Source of the DNA: Streptomyces varsoviensis
GTDB lineage: Bacteria > Actinomycetota > Actinomycetes > Streptomycetales > Streptomycetaceae
NCBI RefSeq assembly: GCF_000718635.1
Contig: NZ_JOBF01000001.1
Span: 1-64,000 of the forward strand
DNA: 64,000 nucleotides
Reading direction: 5' to 3'
Part shown: in pieces, positions 51,423 to 59,297 of the stretch
Layout of the letters: the number at the start of each line of letters is the position of its first letter
Numbering within the stretch: the stretch's first letter is position 1
Made by a program: the position numbers and the translations under genes
The notes under the pieces: model-generated
What the model was told of the DNA's origin: nothing
The model's database searches: none
The model's input: only the letters and a program-made list of their open reading frames with translations

Positions 51423-51475
51423 CCGCCCAGCCTCCAGTCACGTATGTGCCACTGGTTCCCCTACCTGAACCCCCT

Positions 51476-51488
51476 CTGCATAGTGCAG
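51476..51488. promoter_or_regulatory. Palindrome CTGCATAGTGCAG upstream of the secreted protein gene
   Basis: Perfect five-base arms (CTGCA/TGCAG) around TAG, 54 bases upstream of the start of the minus-strand gene at 51422. The position suits an operator of a sugar-responsive repressor, but no regulator gene is adjacent. Confidence 0.35.
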
Positions 51489-51647
51489 CCGACTCCCCGG
51501 TACCGGAAGCCTTCTGACACCACAAACATCGGATCAAAGCCGCGAGGAGGCCCGGAACAGGAGGTTCACATAGGTGACCGTCCAGGTATCAGGTATGCCG
51601 TGCGGGGCCCGCTCCGGAGCCGCCGGCCTCGGCCTGCCCTCCCGGCC

Positions 51648-51681
51648 CGAAAAACAGAAAAACCCCAGATCGACTGGGGTT
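51648..51681 (-). terminator. Intrinsic terminator of the tRNA-Leu gene
   Basis: On the minus strand AACCCCAG pairs with CTGGGGTT (51661-51668 and 51674-51681; eight perfect pairs, five-base loop), followed by a T-rich run TTTTTCTGTTTTTC. It sits six bases past the tRNA 3' end. This is a classical Rho-independent terminator. Confidence 0.88.
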
Positions 51682-51686
51682 CCTGC

Positions 51687-51774
51687 TGGTGTCCGAGGGG
51701 GGACTTGAACCCCCACGCCCGATAAAGGGCACTAGCACCTCAAGCTAGCGCGTCTGCCATTCCGCCACCCGGAC
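51687..51774 (-). tRNA. tRNA-Leu (anticodon GAG)
   Basis: An 88-nucleotide class II tRNA including an encoded CCA. Acceptor GTCCGGG pairs with CTCGGAC (one G-U). The anticodon stem CTAGC/GCTAG encloses loop TTGAGGT with anticodon GAG. The long variable arm contains GCCC/GGGC, and the T arm is GGGGG-TTCAAGT-CCCCC. It reads leucine codons CUC and CUU. A strong terminator follows. Confidence 0.95.
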
Positions 51775-52046
51775 AAGGTGTCTGTCGGCTGGCCCGTGGC
51801 CGTTCCGACATGGAAAACAATAGCAAACATCGGGGGGTGCTCGATCACCTGCCCGGAGCGGGCCGGGGGCCGGGCGGGGGCGGGACGCGGCGGGCGGCGG
51901 GCCTGTGGCCTGCGTGTGTCGGGAGTATTGCGGCCTTGGGCTGCGGTGGCGTGGGGTGGAGGATGGCGGTGGACCAGCGCGTACGGACGCCCGTACCGGG
52001 CGATCCGCGGCCGAGCGGTCCGAGGAACGAACGACGAGGAGGCAGC

Positions 52047-53372
52047 GTGAGCGAGGCGAACCCGGCGCGTACGGGATCGGGCGAGGACGAGGTCGTCGAC
52101 CTCTGCCGGGATCTGATCCGGATCGACACCAGCAATTACGGGGACCACTCCGGGCCGGGCGAGCGGGCCGCGGCGGAGTACGTGGCCGAGAAGCTCGCCG
52201 AGGTCGGGCTCGAACCGCAGATCTTCGAGTCCCACCGGGGCCGGGCGTCCACCGTCGCGCGGATCGAGGGCGAGGACCGGTCCCGGCCGGGGCTGCTCAT
52301 CCACGGCCACACCGACGTCGTGCCCGCCAACGCCGCCGACTGGACGCACGACCCCTTCTCCGGCGAGATCGCCGACGGGTGCGTCTGGGGCCGCGGCGCG
52401 GTCGACATGAAGGACATGGACGCCATGACCCTCGCGGTCGTACGGGACCGGCTGCGCTCCGGCCGCAAGCCCCCGCGCGACGTCGTGCTGGCCTTCGTCG
52501 CCGACGAGGAGGCCGGCGGTACGTACGGCGCGCGGTATCTCGTGGACAACCACCCGGAGCTCTTCGAGGGGGTGAACGAGGCGATCAGCGAGGTCGGCGG
52601 GTTCTCGTTCACCGTCAACGAGCAGTTGCGGCTGTATCTGATCGAGACGGCGCAGAAGGGCATGCACTGGATGAAGCTGACCGTGGACGGCTCCGCCGGC
52701 CACGGTTCGATGATCCACAAGGACAACGCCATCACCGAACTGTCCGAGGCCGTCGGGCGGCTCGGGCGGCACAAGTTCCCGGTGCGGGTGACCAAGACGC
52801 TGCGGGCCTTTCTCGACGAGCTCGGGGACGCGCTCGGCACCGAGCTGGACCCGGAGAACATGGACGACACGCTGGCCAAGCTCGGCGGCATCGCCAAGCT
52901 GATCGGCGCGTCGATGAAGAACACCGCCAACCCGACCCAGCTCGGCGCCGGCTACAAGGTCAACGTGATCCCGGGGCAGGCCACCGCGCACGTCGACGGG
53001 CGCTTCCTGCCGGGGTACGAGGAGGAGTTCCTCGCGGACCTCGACCGTATCCTCGGGCCCCGGGTGCGGCGGGAGGACGTCCACGCGGACAAGGCGCTGG
53101 AGACCACCTTCGACGGGGCGCTGGTCGACGCGATGCAGTCGGCGCTACGGGCCGAGGACCCCATCGCGCGCGCCGTCCCGTACATGCTCTCGGCCGGTAC
53201 GGACGCCAAGTCCTTCGACGACCTGGGCATCCGCGGCTTCGGGTTCGCGCCGCTGAAGCTGCCGCCGGAGCTGGACTTCGCCGGGATGTTCCACGGCGTG
53301 GACGAGCGGGTGCCGGTCGACGGCCTGAAGTTCGGCGTACGGGTCCTGGACCGCTTCCTCGATCAGTGCTGA
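52047..53372 (+). CDS. M20/M28-type metallopeptidase (M20/M25/M40 family)
   Basis: A 441-residue zinc aminoacylase/carboxypeptidase-type hydrolase. Metal-site motifs: LLIHGHTDVVPA, GRGAVDMKDMDAM, FVADEEAGGTYGA (the Glu-Glu pair), and the final His in FAGMFHGVDERVPVDGL. A dimerisation domain lies between about residues 190 and 310 (GSAGHGSMIHKDNAI). GTG at 52047 has GAGGAGG four bases upstream; the frame is open further upstream but without coding character. No signal peptide. The 3' end carries a 15-base duplication. Confidence 0.93.
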   Translation: MSEANPARTGSGEDEVVDLCRDLIRIDTSNYGDHSGPGERAAAEYVAEKLAEVGLEPQIFESHRGRASTVARIEGEDRSRPGLLIHGHTDVVPANAADWTHDPFSGEIADGCVWGRGAVDMKDMDAMTLAVVRDRLRSGRKPPRDVVLAFVADEEAGGTYGARYLVDNHPELFEGVNEAISEVGGFSFTVNEQLRLYLIETAQKGMHWMKLTVDGSAGHGSMIHKDNAITELSEAVGRLGRHKFPVRVTKTLRAFLDELGDALGTELDPENMDDTLAKLGGIAKLIGASMKNTANPTQLGAGYKVNVIPGQATAHVDGRFLPGYEEEFLADLDRILGPRVRREDVHADKALETTFDGALVDAMQSALRAEDPIARAVPYMLSAGTDAKSFDDLGIRGFGFAPLKLPPELDFAGMFHGVDERVPVDGLKFGVRVLDRFLDQC

Positions 53373-53390
53373 GCCGATCAGTGCTGAGCC
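53361..53390. repeat. 15-base tandem duplication across the peptidase stop codon
   Basis: GATCAGTGCTGAGCC occurs twice back to back at 53361-53375 and 53376-53390. The first copy encodes the last residues DQC and the TGA stop of the M20 gene; the second repeats the same stop context. Confidence 0.9.
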
Positions 53391-53598
53391 GGGCGGTTCG
53401 GTGGTGAAGTCGCGCGAGCGGCGGAGTGGACGCGGTCGGCGAAGGAGCGGAGTGGGCGCGAGAATTCGGTAGTCGACCGAGCGTGCGACCTTCACCGAAA
53501 AGAGTGAATGCCGCTGGAGGTTCGTAGCTCGATTCCCCCCTCCTCGTTACAGGTTGTGCGGTCCGAGGCTTGGATCGCATTGCCAACAAGGAGGAATA

Positions 53599-53832
53599 AT
53601 GATCAAGAAGATCGTCGCCGCCGCGGCCGTCACTGGTGGTCTGGTGTTCGCCGGTGCGGGTCTGGCGGTTGCCGACGCCGGTGCTCAGGGAGCTGCCGTG
53701 GGCAGCCCCGGCGTCGTGTCGGGCAACGTCGTCCAGGTGCCGATCCACATTCCGGTGAACTTGTGCGGCAACACCATCAACCTGGTCGGGCTGCTGAACC
53801 CCGCCTACGGCAACACCTGCGTCAACCGCTGA
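53599..53832 (+). CDS. chpH: Short chaplin
   Basis: A 77-residue secreted amyloid-forming surface protein that helps aerial hyphae break surface tension. Signal peptide MIKKIVAAAAVTGGLVFAGAGLAVA is followed by a mature chaplin domain with GSPGVVSGNVVQVPIHIPVN, then LCGNTINLVGLLNPAYGNTC, including the two conserved Cys residues. Having both Cys argues against ChpE. AAGGAGG precedes the ATG. Next to a long chaplin, as chpH is next to chpC in Streptomyces coelicolor. A 13-base-pair hairpin follows. Confidence 0.95.
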   Translation: MIKKIVAAAAVTGGLVFAGAGLAVADAGAQGAAVGSPGVVSGNVVQVPIHIPVNLCGNTINLVGLLNPAYGNTCVNR

Positions 53833-53867
53833 CGTTGTCCACAACCCGTGAGGGTGTGATCCCGGTA

Positions 53868-53900
53868 GGCCCCGGAGCGCGTGTCCTGCGCTCCGGGGCC
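53868..53900 (+). terminator. Strong hairpin between chpH and chpC
   Basis: GGCCCCGGAGCGC and GCGCTCCGGGGCC form a perfect 13-base-pair stem with loop GTGTCCT, 36 bases after the chpH stop. There is no U-tract. It should terminate chpH transcription or reduce read-through into chpC, which would allow different expression of the two chaplins. Confidence 0.75.
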
Positions 53901-53974
53901 GCTGGGCATCCGGCGAGTGGGCGACCCAGCCCCTCGCTTTTCCTAAGACAGGCAGAAGTCAGGGGAACGAGGCT

Positions 53975-54838
53975 ATGCGACAGGTCGCGAGAAAAGGCCT
54001 GATCACCGTGGCGGCCGCGAGCGGCGTATTCGCCGTGACCGGCGGCGGCTACGCACAGGCGGACGCGGGGGCGCACGGCGGCGCTTCGAACTCGCCGGGT
54101 GTGCTGTCCGGCAATTCGGTGCAGGTCCCGGTGCACGTGCCGGTGAACGCGTGCGGCAACACGGTGAACGTGATCGGAGTGCTCAATCCCACCACGGGGA
54201 ACAAGTGCGCCAATGGTTCGGGCGGTCAGCACCACGGCCATGACCATGGCCACAGCGCGAAGCCGGGCGGCAACCACGGCGGGGCCGTCGCACACGGCGG
54301 CGCCCACAACTCGCCCGGAATCGGCTCGGGCAACGGATTCCAGGTGCCGATCGACGTGCCGGTCAACGCCTGCGGCAACAGCGCCAACGTCGTCGGCCTC
54401 GGCAACTCGACCACCGGCAACGAGTGCGCCAACCCGGAAGGACCCGGCCACCAGGGGCCCGGTCACTCGCCCGGCGGGCAGCGGCCGCACGAGCCCCAGC
54501 ACCCGGGGCAGCCGCACACGCCGGACCAGCCCGGCCACCACCCCGGCCAGAACCCTGGCCACAACCCCGGTCACCAGCCGCAGAACCCCGGGAACTCGGC
54601 GGCGCACACGCCTCCGAGCGGCCGCGCCATTCCGTCGGACCCGGACTCGAACCCCGGACAGCCGCAGGCGTCCGGGGTGTCGCGGGCGCGTGATGCCGCA
54701 CCGTCTCCGCACACGGTGGGCACCGAGGAACTCGCCCGCACCGGCGTGGATCAGCTCGGTACGGTCATTCCCGTCGGCGCCGGGCTGCTGCTCGGCGGCG
54801 CGGTGCTGTACCGCCGCGCCCGAGTGGCACGGCGCTGA
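53975..54838 (+). CDS. chpC: Long chaplin with two chaplin domains and sortase signal
   Basis: A 287-residue cell-wall-anchored chaplin. Order: signal peptide (to about residue 30), chaplin domain 1 (SNSPGVLSGNSVQVPVHVPVN, then ACGNTVNVIGVLNPTTGNKC), a His/Gly spacer (GQHHGHDHGHSAKPGGNHGG), and chaplin domain 2 (HNSPGIGSGNGFQVPIDVPVN, then ACGNSANVVGLGNSTTGNEC). A long Pro/Gly/His wall-spanning region with repeats like GHHPGQNPGHNPGHQPQ follows. The sortase signal is LARTG, then a hydrophobic helix and RRARVARR tail. Attached by a housekeeping sortase, it anchors the short chaplin fibrils. Confidence 0.95.
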   Translation: MRQVARKGLITVAAASGVFAVTGGGYAQADAGAHGGASNSPGVLSGNSVQVPVHVPVNACGNTVNVIGVLNPTTGNKCANGSGGQHHGHDHGHSAKPGGNHGGAVAHGGAHNSPGIGSGNGFQVPIDVPVNACGNSANVVGLGNSTTGNECANPEGPGHQGPGHSPGGQRPHEPQHPGQPHTPDQPGHHPGQNPGHNPGHQPQNPGNSAAHTPPSGRAIPSDPDSNPGQPQASGVSRARDAAPSPHTVGTEELARTGVDQLGTVIPVGAGLLLGGAVLYRRARVARR

Positions 54839-54876
54839 ACGGACCAGGGCTCCGGCAGCGGCCGGGGCGCTACGAG

Positions 54877-54903
54877 CGGGCCCCGCGGGTGCGGGGCCCG
54901 TTT
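54877..54903. terminator. Terminator hairpin between chpC and the convergent DUF5703 gene
   Basis: CGGGCCCCGC (54877-54886) and GCGGGGCCCG (54891-54900) form ten perfect pairs around GGGT, followed by TTT. It lies 38 bases after the chpC stop and just past the end of the minus-strand gene, so it may serve both. Confidence 0.75.
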
Positions 54904-54912
54904 CGCGTTCAC

Positions 54913-55101
54913 TCACCACGTGGCGTGCAACTGGCGGATGATCCGCCGCCGCAACCGCACCTTGCGGCTGCCGTCGGGATTGAGTCGAAGTCGGTCCAAC
55001 TCCCAGTGTCCGTACTCGGCATGGTCGGTCAGCAGGCGCGTGGTCGCCTTGCGGGAGACCCCGCGCGGCACGTACACGTCGCAGAATTCATATTCCGGCA
55101 T
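54913..55101 (-). CDS. DUF5703-family small protein
   Basis: A 62-residue protein beginning MPEYEFCDVYVPRGVSRKAT and ending RRIIRQLHATW, matching the actinobacterial DUF5703 family. It is small, basic and highly conserved; function unknown. The start is either ATG 55101 (conserved family start) or ATG 55110, which adds MGA. It is commonly found beside the chpC/chpH locus and the M20 peptidase gene. Confidence 0.88.
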   Translation of the reverse strand: MPEYEFCDVYVPRGVSRKATTRLLTDHAEYGHWELDRLRLNPDGSRKVRLRRRIIRQLHATW

Positions 55102-55356
55102 CGCCCCCATTGTGCTCGGTGCGAGCGGATTTCGGCACCCCGCGCCGTCTCGCGCCGCGCGAAGGGGGTCCAGAGGTGGGCCGGAGATGGGCCGGAGACA
55201 GCCCGGCGGCCGTCCGGCGACCGTCCCGGCTACCGTCCGGCGAAATGCGAATGATTACGGACATTTGACCGCCCGGCCGGAGTCAAGTGCTCGGCCGTGC
55301 AGGGATATTCGCGTCTTGGCAACGCATCTACTGCGCGTGAAGAGCCCGGGTGCGGA

Positions 55357-55362
55357 TAGCGT
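55357..55362 (+). promoter_or_regulatory. -10 element giving a probable leaderless transcript
   Basis: TAGCGT ends seven bases before the ATG at 55370, and no Shine-Dalgarno sequence is present in between. The spacing predicts that transcription begins at or next to the start codon. Confidence 0.45.
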
Positions 55363-55369
55363 CTGCACT

Positions 55370-56065
55370 ATGTCTGATGCTGCGCAGCCAACCGCTGCCG
55401 AGGTACGTGCCGCCGCCGAGGCGGTCAAAGCCGCGCTGGATCGTCACCTCGACGCCGTCGAACGCCGGTCGGGGGAGGACGACCCGGACGTCTACGCCGC
55501 GTTCAACGAACTGGCCGCGGCCGCCGAGACGTACGACGAGCTGCTCTACGACGTCTACGACGAGGTGACGCCCTTCGAGATCCCCGGCGACGAGTCGCTG
55601 CCCGCGTACGCCGGGCCCGAGGAACCCAGCGCGCTGAGCGTGCTGATCCGCCGCGACTACGCGGTGGCCGAGCCGCAGCGCCTCCTCGCCCAGGCGCAGC
55701 GGGTGGCCGACCTCGACCCGGACGTCGACACCGGGAACGGCACGGCGGGCGGGACCGCGGGCATCGTCGGCAGCAGCGTGCACGCCGCGCTCGGAGTGCT
55801 CTTCGGCGAGTACGAACCGGACGAGATCGCCTCCCGGCACAAGGAGTTCGGCTTGGAGGAGGGCGACTCCACGCTCTGGGTCGCGGCGCTCGACGAACTG
55901 ACCGAGCCGGGGGAGTGGCTGACCGCGCCGTTCGACCAGACGGATCCGCAGCGGGTGGTGTGCCGCTTCGACGTCAGCTCGGTCTTCGACGAGGAGTTCG
56001 ACGACGACGTGGAGGACATCGGCGACGAGGAGGACGACCTGGAGCCGCTGCGGCCCGAGCACTGA
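55370..56065 (+). CDS. Acidic conserved hypothetical protein
   Basis: A 231-residue soluble protein with an unusually acidic C-terminus (FDEEFDDDVEDIGDEEDDLEP in part). The middle part has recognisable folded segments: RRDYAVAEPQRLLAQAQRVADLD and GSSVHAALGVLFGEYEPDEIASRHKEFGLEEGDSTLWVAAL in pieces. The family is common in Streptomyces and has no known function. A -10-like box seven bases before the ATG suggests leaderless translation. Confidence 0.82.
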   Translation: MSDAAQPTAAEVRAAAEAVKAALDRHLDAVERRSGEDDPDVYAAFNELAAAAETYDELLYDVYDEVTPFEIPGDESLPAYAGPEEPSALSVLIRRDYAVAEPQRLLAQAQRVADLDPDVDTGNGTAGGTAGIVGSSVHAALGVLFGEYEPDEIASRHKEFGLEEGDSTLWVAALDELTEPGEWLTAPFDQTDPQRVVCRFDVSSVFDEEFDDDVEDIGDEEDDLEPLRPEH

Positions 56066-56201
56066 CGCCGGCGCCGGCGCTGACCTCCGGCCCGGGCGGG
56101 GCCGGCCGGGCCGCCGCCCGGCTCCGCCATTGGTCCGGGCGCCGGCCCAGGTCCCGCGTTTGGCCCAGGTCCCGCGCCGGGGCCCGGCCCCGGACTCCCG
56201 T

Positions 56202-59200
56202 TCACTCCTCGGGCCTGTTCTGCGTCTGGAGCAGGGAGCGGAGGCGGGTGGTGCGCGGCTTCGCCGGCACCTCGGCGATGGCGCGGGGCAGCGCCTGGTC
56301 CACGCCGTGCACCACGGACAGATGCCGCTCGGCGCGGCTGAACGCGGTGTAGACCCAGGCACGGCTCAGCGCCTGGGCGGCGTCGCCCGGCAGCACCACC
56401 ACGGCGGCGAGCCAGCGGATGCCCGCCGCCTGGTGGGCGGTCACGGCCCAGCCGTGCCGCACCGTCTCGGCCACCCGCTCGCGCGGCACGAGGACGGGCG
56501 TGCCCCCGCACTCCAGCCGCAGCCCTTCGGCGTCCGCCGAGACCACGGTGCCGGCCGTCATCCGGCCCGGCGCCGGTACGTACGCGACCCGGTCGCCCGG
56601 GTCGAATCCGCCGAACCGGCCCGGCCCCGGGTTCAGCCGCTCCTTGAGCGCCGCGTTGAGCGCGCGCGTACCGGCCGATCCGCCATGGCCCGGCGTGATC
56701 ACCTGCGTACGGTCCGAGGGGACGCCGATCGCGCGCGGGACCGAGTCGGCGACCAGTTGCACCGTGCGGTGCACCGCCTCGCCCGCGTCCCGCACCGGGA
56801 CGATGACGACCTCCTTGCCGGGCGCCTCGACCTGGTTCAGCTCACCGATGCCGATGCCCGAGACCAGCTCGCCGATCGGCCCCGGGTCCGGGGTGCGCGA
56901 GACGACGGCGGGGCAGACGCGGGCCGCTACGACATCCGCGAACACCCGGCCGGGCCCCGCCGACCAGAGCGTTCCGGCGTCGCCGCTGAGGACCAGCCGC
57001 GCGCCGTCCGCCAGCGACTCCACCAGCATCGCCGCGGTCTCCACGTCGAGTCGCGGAGCGTCCAGCACGACGAGCAGGTCGAGGGCGAGGGCGCCGTCCG
57101 CGTCACGCCCGGGGCCTTCGCGGCCGGCGAGCAGCCCGGAGACGGTGACCGCCGGGTCGTACGAGGCCGCCTGCGCCGCCTGGGCGGAGTGGGCGGCCGG
57201 GGCTTCGTCGGCCGGCGCCGGGCCGATCAGCGCGGCCATGCGCCGCCTGCCGTCCTCGCTGTGCGTGGCCGCGTACGCCCGCAGCCCGGCGGCGCGCGCG
57301 GCGGCGACCAGGGCGGCGGGCTCGGCGCGGGCGGCCTCGCCGCCGGTATGGGTCACCAGGCCGCTGCCGGCCACGGCCCGGATCAGCTCGGCCGCCGAGG
57401 GGGACGGGGCACCGGCCGCCGCCCGCTCCCACGCCTCGGGGCCCAGGCCGGCGCCGTCCTCCGTCGACTGAGCGTCGTGCGCCAGGGCGTCGGGCAGGGC
57501 GTTGATGAGCCGGGCCAGGCCGTCGGCGAGGCTTTCCTCGGCCATGGCGTAGCGGTCCAGGCCCAGCAGGACGCGGACCGGGGTCTCCTCCTCCTCGTCG
57601 TCACCGCCGGTCGACGCGCGCCCGGCTCCGGCGGGGTTCTCCAGGGCTTCCTGGAAGACGAGCACCGCGCCGTCGGCGATGGCGGTCTGCAGCGCCTCGT
57701 CCGGGTCCGGTACGGACTGCTGGGCGAGCGCCGCCCGCAGCGCCGAGGACTCCAGCACCGTGTGCCCTTCGAGCGCGGCGCGCTCCAGCAGCCATGCGAC
57801 GAGCGCCTGGGCCCGCCGCTCGTCGCCGGGCCCGCACTCGCCGCCGAGCAGGGCCCGCGCGAACCCGTCCGCCTGCTCCGGCCGTACGCCGGGCACCCCG
57901 AGCAACTGCCAGGGGTCCTCGCGCAGCGCCTCGGCGGCGCGCTCCCCGAGGGCGTCCACGGCCTTCTCCGCCAACTGCTCCGGCGCGCCGCCTGCCGCGA
58001 GCACCTGCCGCACCCCGTCGAGCCCGGCGGCTGACACCGTACGAGGCGGGGCCGCGGCGGAGGGCCGGGCCGCCGACGGCTGCGCGGGGGCCGATGGCGG
58101 GGCCGCCGGAGCCTGCGCCGGTTTCGGCCGATTCCGCGTCGGCCCGTTCGGCGCGCTGAAGAACGACGCGGCCGACCGCTCCCCGCTCTCGACGGCCCGC
58201 ACCGCCGCAGCCAATGCCTCAGCGGCGGCGGACCGCCCGGGACGCCCACCGCCGGCCGCGTCCCCGCCGCCCGGCGCGGCCGCCCCGTCGGCACCCTGCG
58301 CGGGGCCCGCGGCCTCATTGGCCCTCTGCGCGGCGGCCTCCGGTCGGTCCTCGCTCGGCGAGGGTGTTCCGGGACCGGGGCCCTCGGGGCCCGGGGCGGG
58401 TGCTCCCGCAGCGCCAGCCTCAGAAGCGCCGGCGCCCGGCGAGGCCACCTCTGCGCCGTCAGCATCCGGCGCAGGAGACCCCGACTTCTCACCGCGCGGC
58501 GCGGGTTCCGTGGCCCCGGAGACATCGTCGCCCGACGCCGAAGCCCGCGCCCCCTCCCGGACGAGTGCGGGCACCCCCGGCGCGCCCCCGGTCGGCCCGG
58601 CTGCCCCCGGCGCCTCCGCGGCAGCCGCGGGGCCCTCACTTCCCGGCGTCTCCGGGGAGGGGCCGGACGCCCTCGCCGCCTCTACGGCAGCCGTGGGCCC
58701 CTCACCTCCAGACGCCGCTCCGGCCGGGCCGGACACCCCTGACTCTTCGGCGTTCGCCGCAGGCGCCACGGCGGCTTTGGCCGGGCCGGACACCTCCGCC
58801 CCTCCAGCGGCAGCCGCAGAGGCCCCGTCCGCTCCGGTCGGACTGGGCACCTCCGGCCCCCCAATGCCCGCTGCTGGCGCCCCGGTCGGCTCGGGCACCT
58901 CCGTCCCTCCGGTGCCGGCCGCAGGGGCCCCGGTCGCTCCGGTCGGGCCGGGCGCCTCCGGCCCCCCGATGCCCGCTGCTGGCGCCCCGGTCGGCTCGGG
59001 CACCTCCGTCCCTCCGGTGCCGGCCGCAGGGGCCCCGGTCGCTCCGGTCTGGCCAGACACCTCCGAGCCCTCGACGCCCGCCGCAGGCGACCCGGTCGGA
59101 CCGGACATCCCCGACCCCCCGACGCCCGCCGCAGGCGACCCGGTCTCTTCGGCGGCGACGGACGCGCCCGTGGGCCCGGTGTCAGCCGTTGGGGGCTGTG

Positions 59201-59297
59201 GCCCGGTGGCCTTTGGGGCCGGGGCGCGCTGGGGGCCGTCGGCCGGGGTGGGGGCCGTGGGGGCGGCGGCCTCGGGGGCGAGGCGGTCCGTGTTCAC
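56202..59297 (-). CDS. RecD-like helicase-family protein with degenerate ATPase motifs and repetitive N-terminus
   Basis: A 1031-residue protein. Residues 1 to about 390 are a low-complexity Ala/Gly/Pro/Thr/Glu region with internal repeats. A helix-hairpin-helix-like part follows (ALREDPWQLLGVPGVRPEQADGFARALLG), then RecD-family helicase domains. The C-terminal UvrD_C_2 region is good (AVTAHQAAGIRWLAAVVVLPG and RAWVYTAFSRAERHLSVVHG). The expected Walker A position reads VTHTGGEAARAEPAAL without GKT/S, and Walker B reads VVLDAPRLD instead of DE, although the neighbouring ARLVLSGDAGTLWSAGPGRVF is kept. So it may bind DNA without helicase activity. GTG 59297 overlaps the aldo/keto reductase stop. 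Confidence 0.85.
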   Translation of the reverse strand: MNTDRLAPEAAAPTAPTPADGPQRAPAPKATGPQPPTADTGPTGASVAAEETGSPAAGVGGSGMSGPTGSPAAGVEGSEVSGQTGATGAPAAGTGGTEVPEPTGAPAAGIGGPEAPGPTGATGAPAAGTGGTEVPEPTGAPAAGIGGPEVPSPTGADGASAAAAGGAEVSGPAKAAVAPAANAEESGVSGPAGAASGGEGPTAAVEAARASGPSPETPGSEGPAAAAEAPGAAGPTGGAPGVPALVREGARASASGDDVSGATEPAPRGEKSGSPAPDADGAEVASPGAGASEAGAAGAPAPGPEGPGPGTPSPSEDRPEAAAQRANEAAGPAQGADGAAAPGGGDAAGGGRPGRSAAAEALAAAVRAVESGERSAASFFSAPNGPTRNRPKPAQAPAAPPSAPAQPSAARPSAAAPPRTVSAAGLDGVRQVLAAGGAPEQLAEKAVDALGERAAEALREDPWQLLGVPGVRPEQADGFARALLGGECGPGDERRAQALVAWLLERAALEGHTVLESSALRAALAQQSVPDPDEALQTAIADGAVLVFQEALENPAGAGRASTGGDDEEEETPVRVLLGLDRYAMAEESLADGLARLINALPDALAHDAQSTEDGAGLGPEAWERAAAGAPSPSAAELIRAVAGSGLVTHTGGEAARAEPAALVAAARAAGLRAYAATHSEDGRRRMAALIGPAPADEAPAAHSAQAAQAASYDPAVTVSGLLAGREGPGRDADGALALDLLVVLDAPRLDVETAAMLVESLADGARLVLSGDAGTLWSAGPGRVFADVVAARVCPAVVSRTPDPGPIGELVSGIGIGELNQVEAPGKEVVIVPVRDAGEAVHRTVQLVADSVPRAIGVPSDRTQVITPGHGGSAGTRALNAALKERLNPGPGRFGGFDPGDRVAYVPAPGRMTAGTVVSADAEGLRLECGGTPVLVPRERVAETVRHGWAVTAHQAAGIRWLAAVVVLPGDAAQALSRAWVYTAFSRAERHLSVVHGVDQALPRAIAEVPAKPRTTRLRSLLQTQNRPEE
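58846..59055. repeat. 105-base tandem duplication inside the RecD-like gene
   Basis: Two almost identical 105-base copies, for example CAATGCCCGCTGCTGGCGCC at 58862 and CGATGCCCGCTGCTGGCGCC at 58967, encode a 35-residue unit containing PTGAPAAGIGGPE and TGATGAPAAGTGGTEVPE. Shorter, weaker repeats of about 18 residues flank it on both sides. In-frame expansion is likely to vary between strains. Confidence 0.85.

Noticed and set aside
51687..51774. Integration site occupied by a mobile element at tRNA-Leu
   Set aside because: No integrase, excisionase or duplicated tRNA 3' end is visible on either side; the flanks are ordinary genes.
55120..55356. Small gene upstream of the acidic hypothetical protein
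   Set aside because: The frame is open only as an extension of the downstream gene, without a start site or coding composition; the -10 box next to ATG 55370 argues against it.
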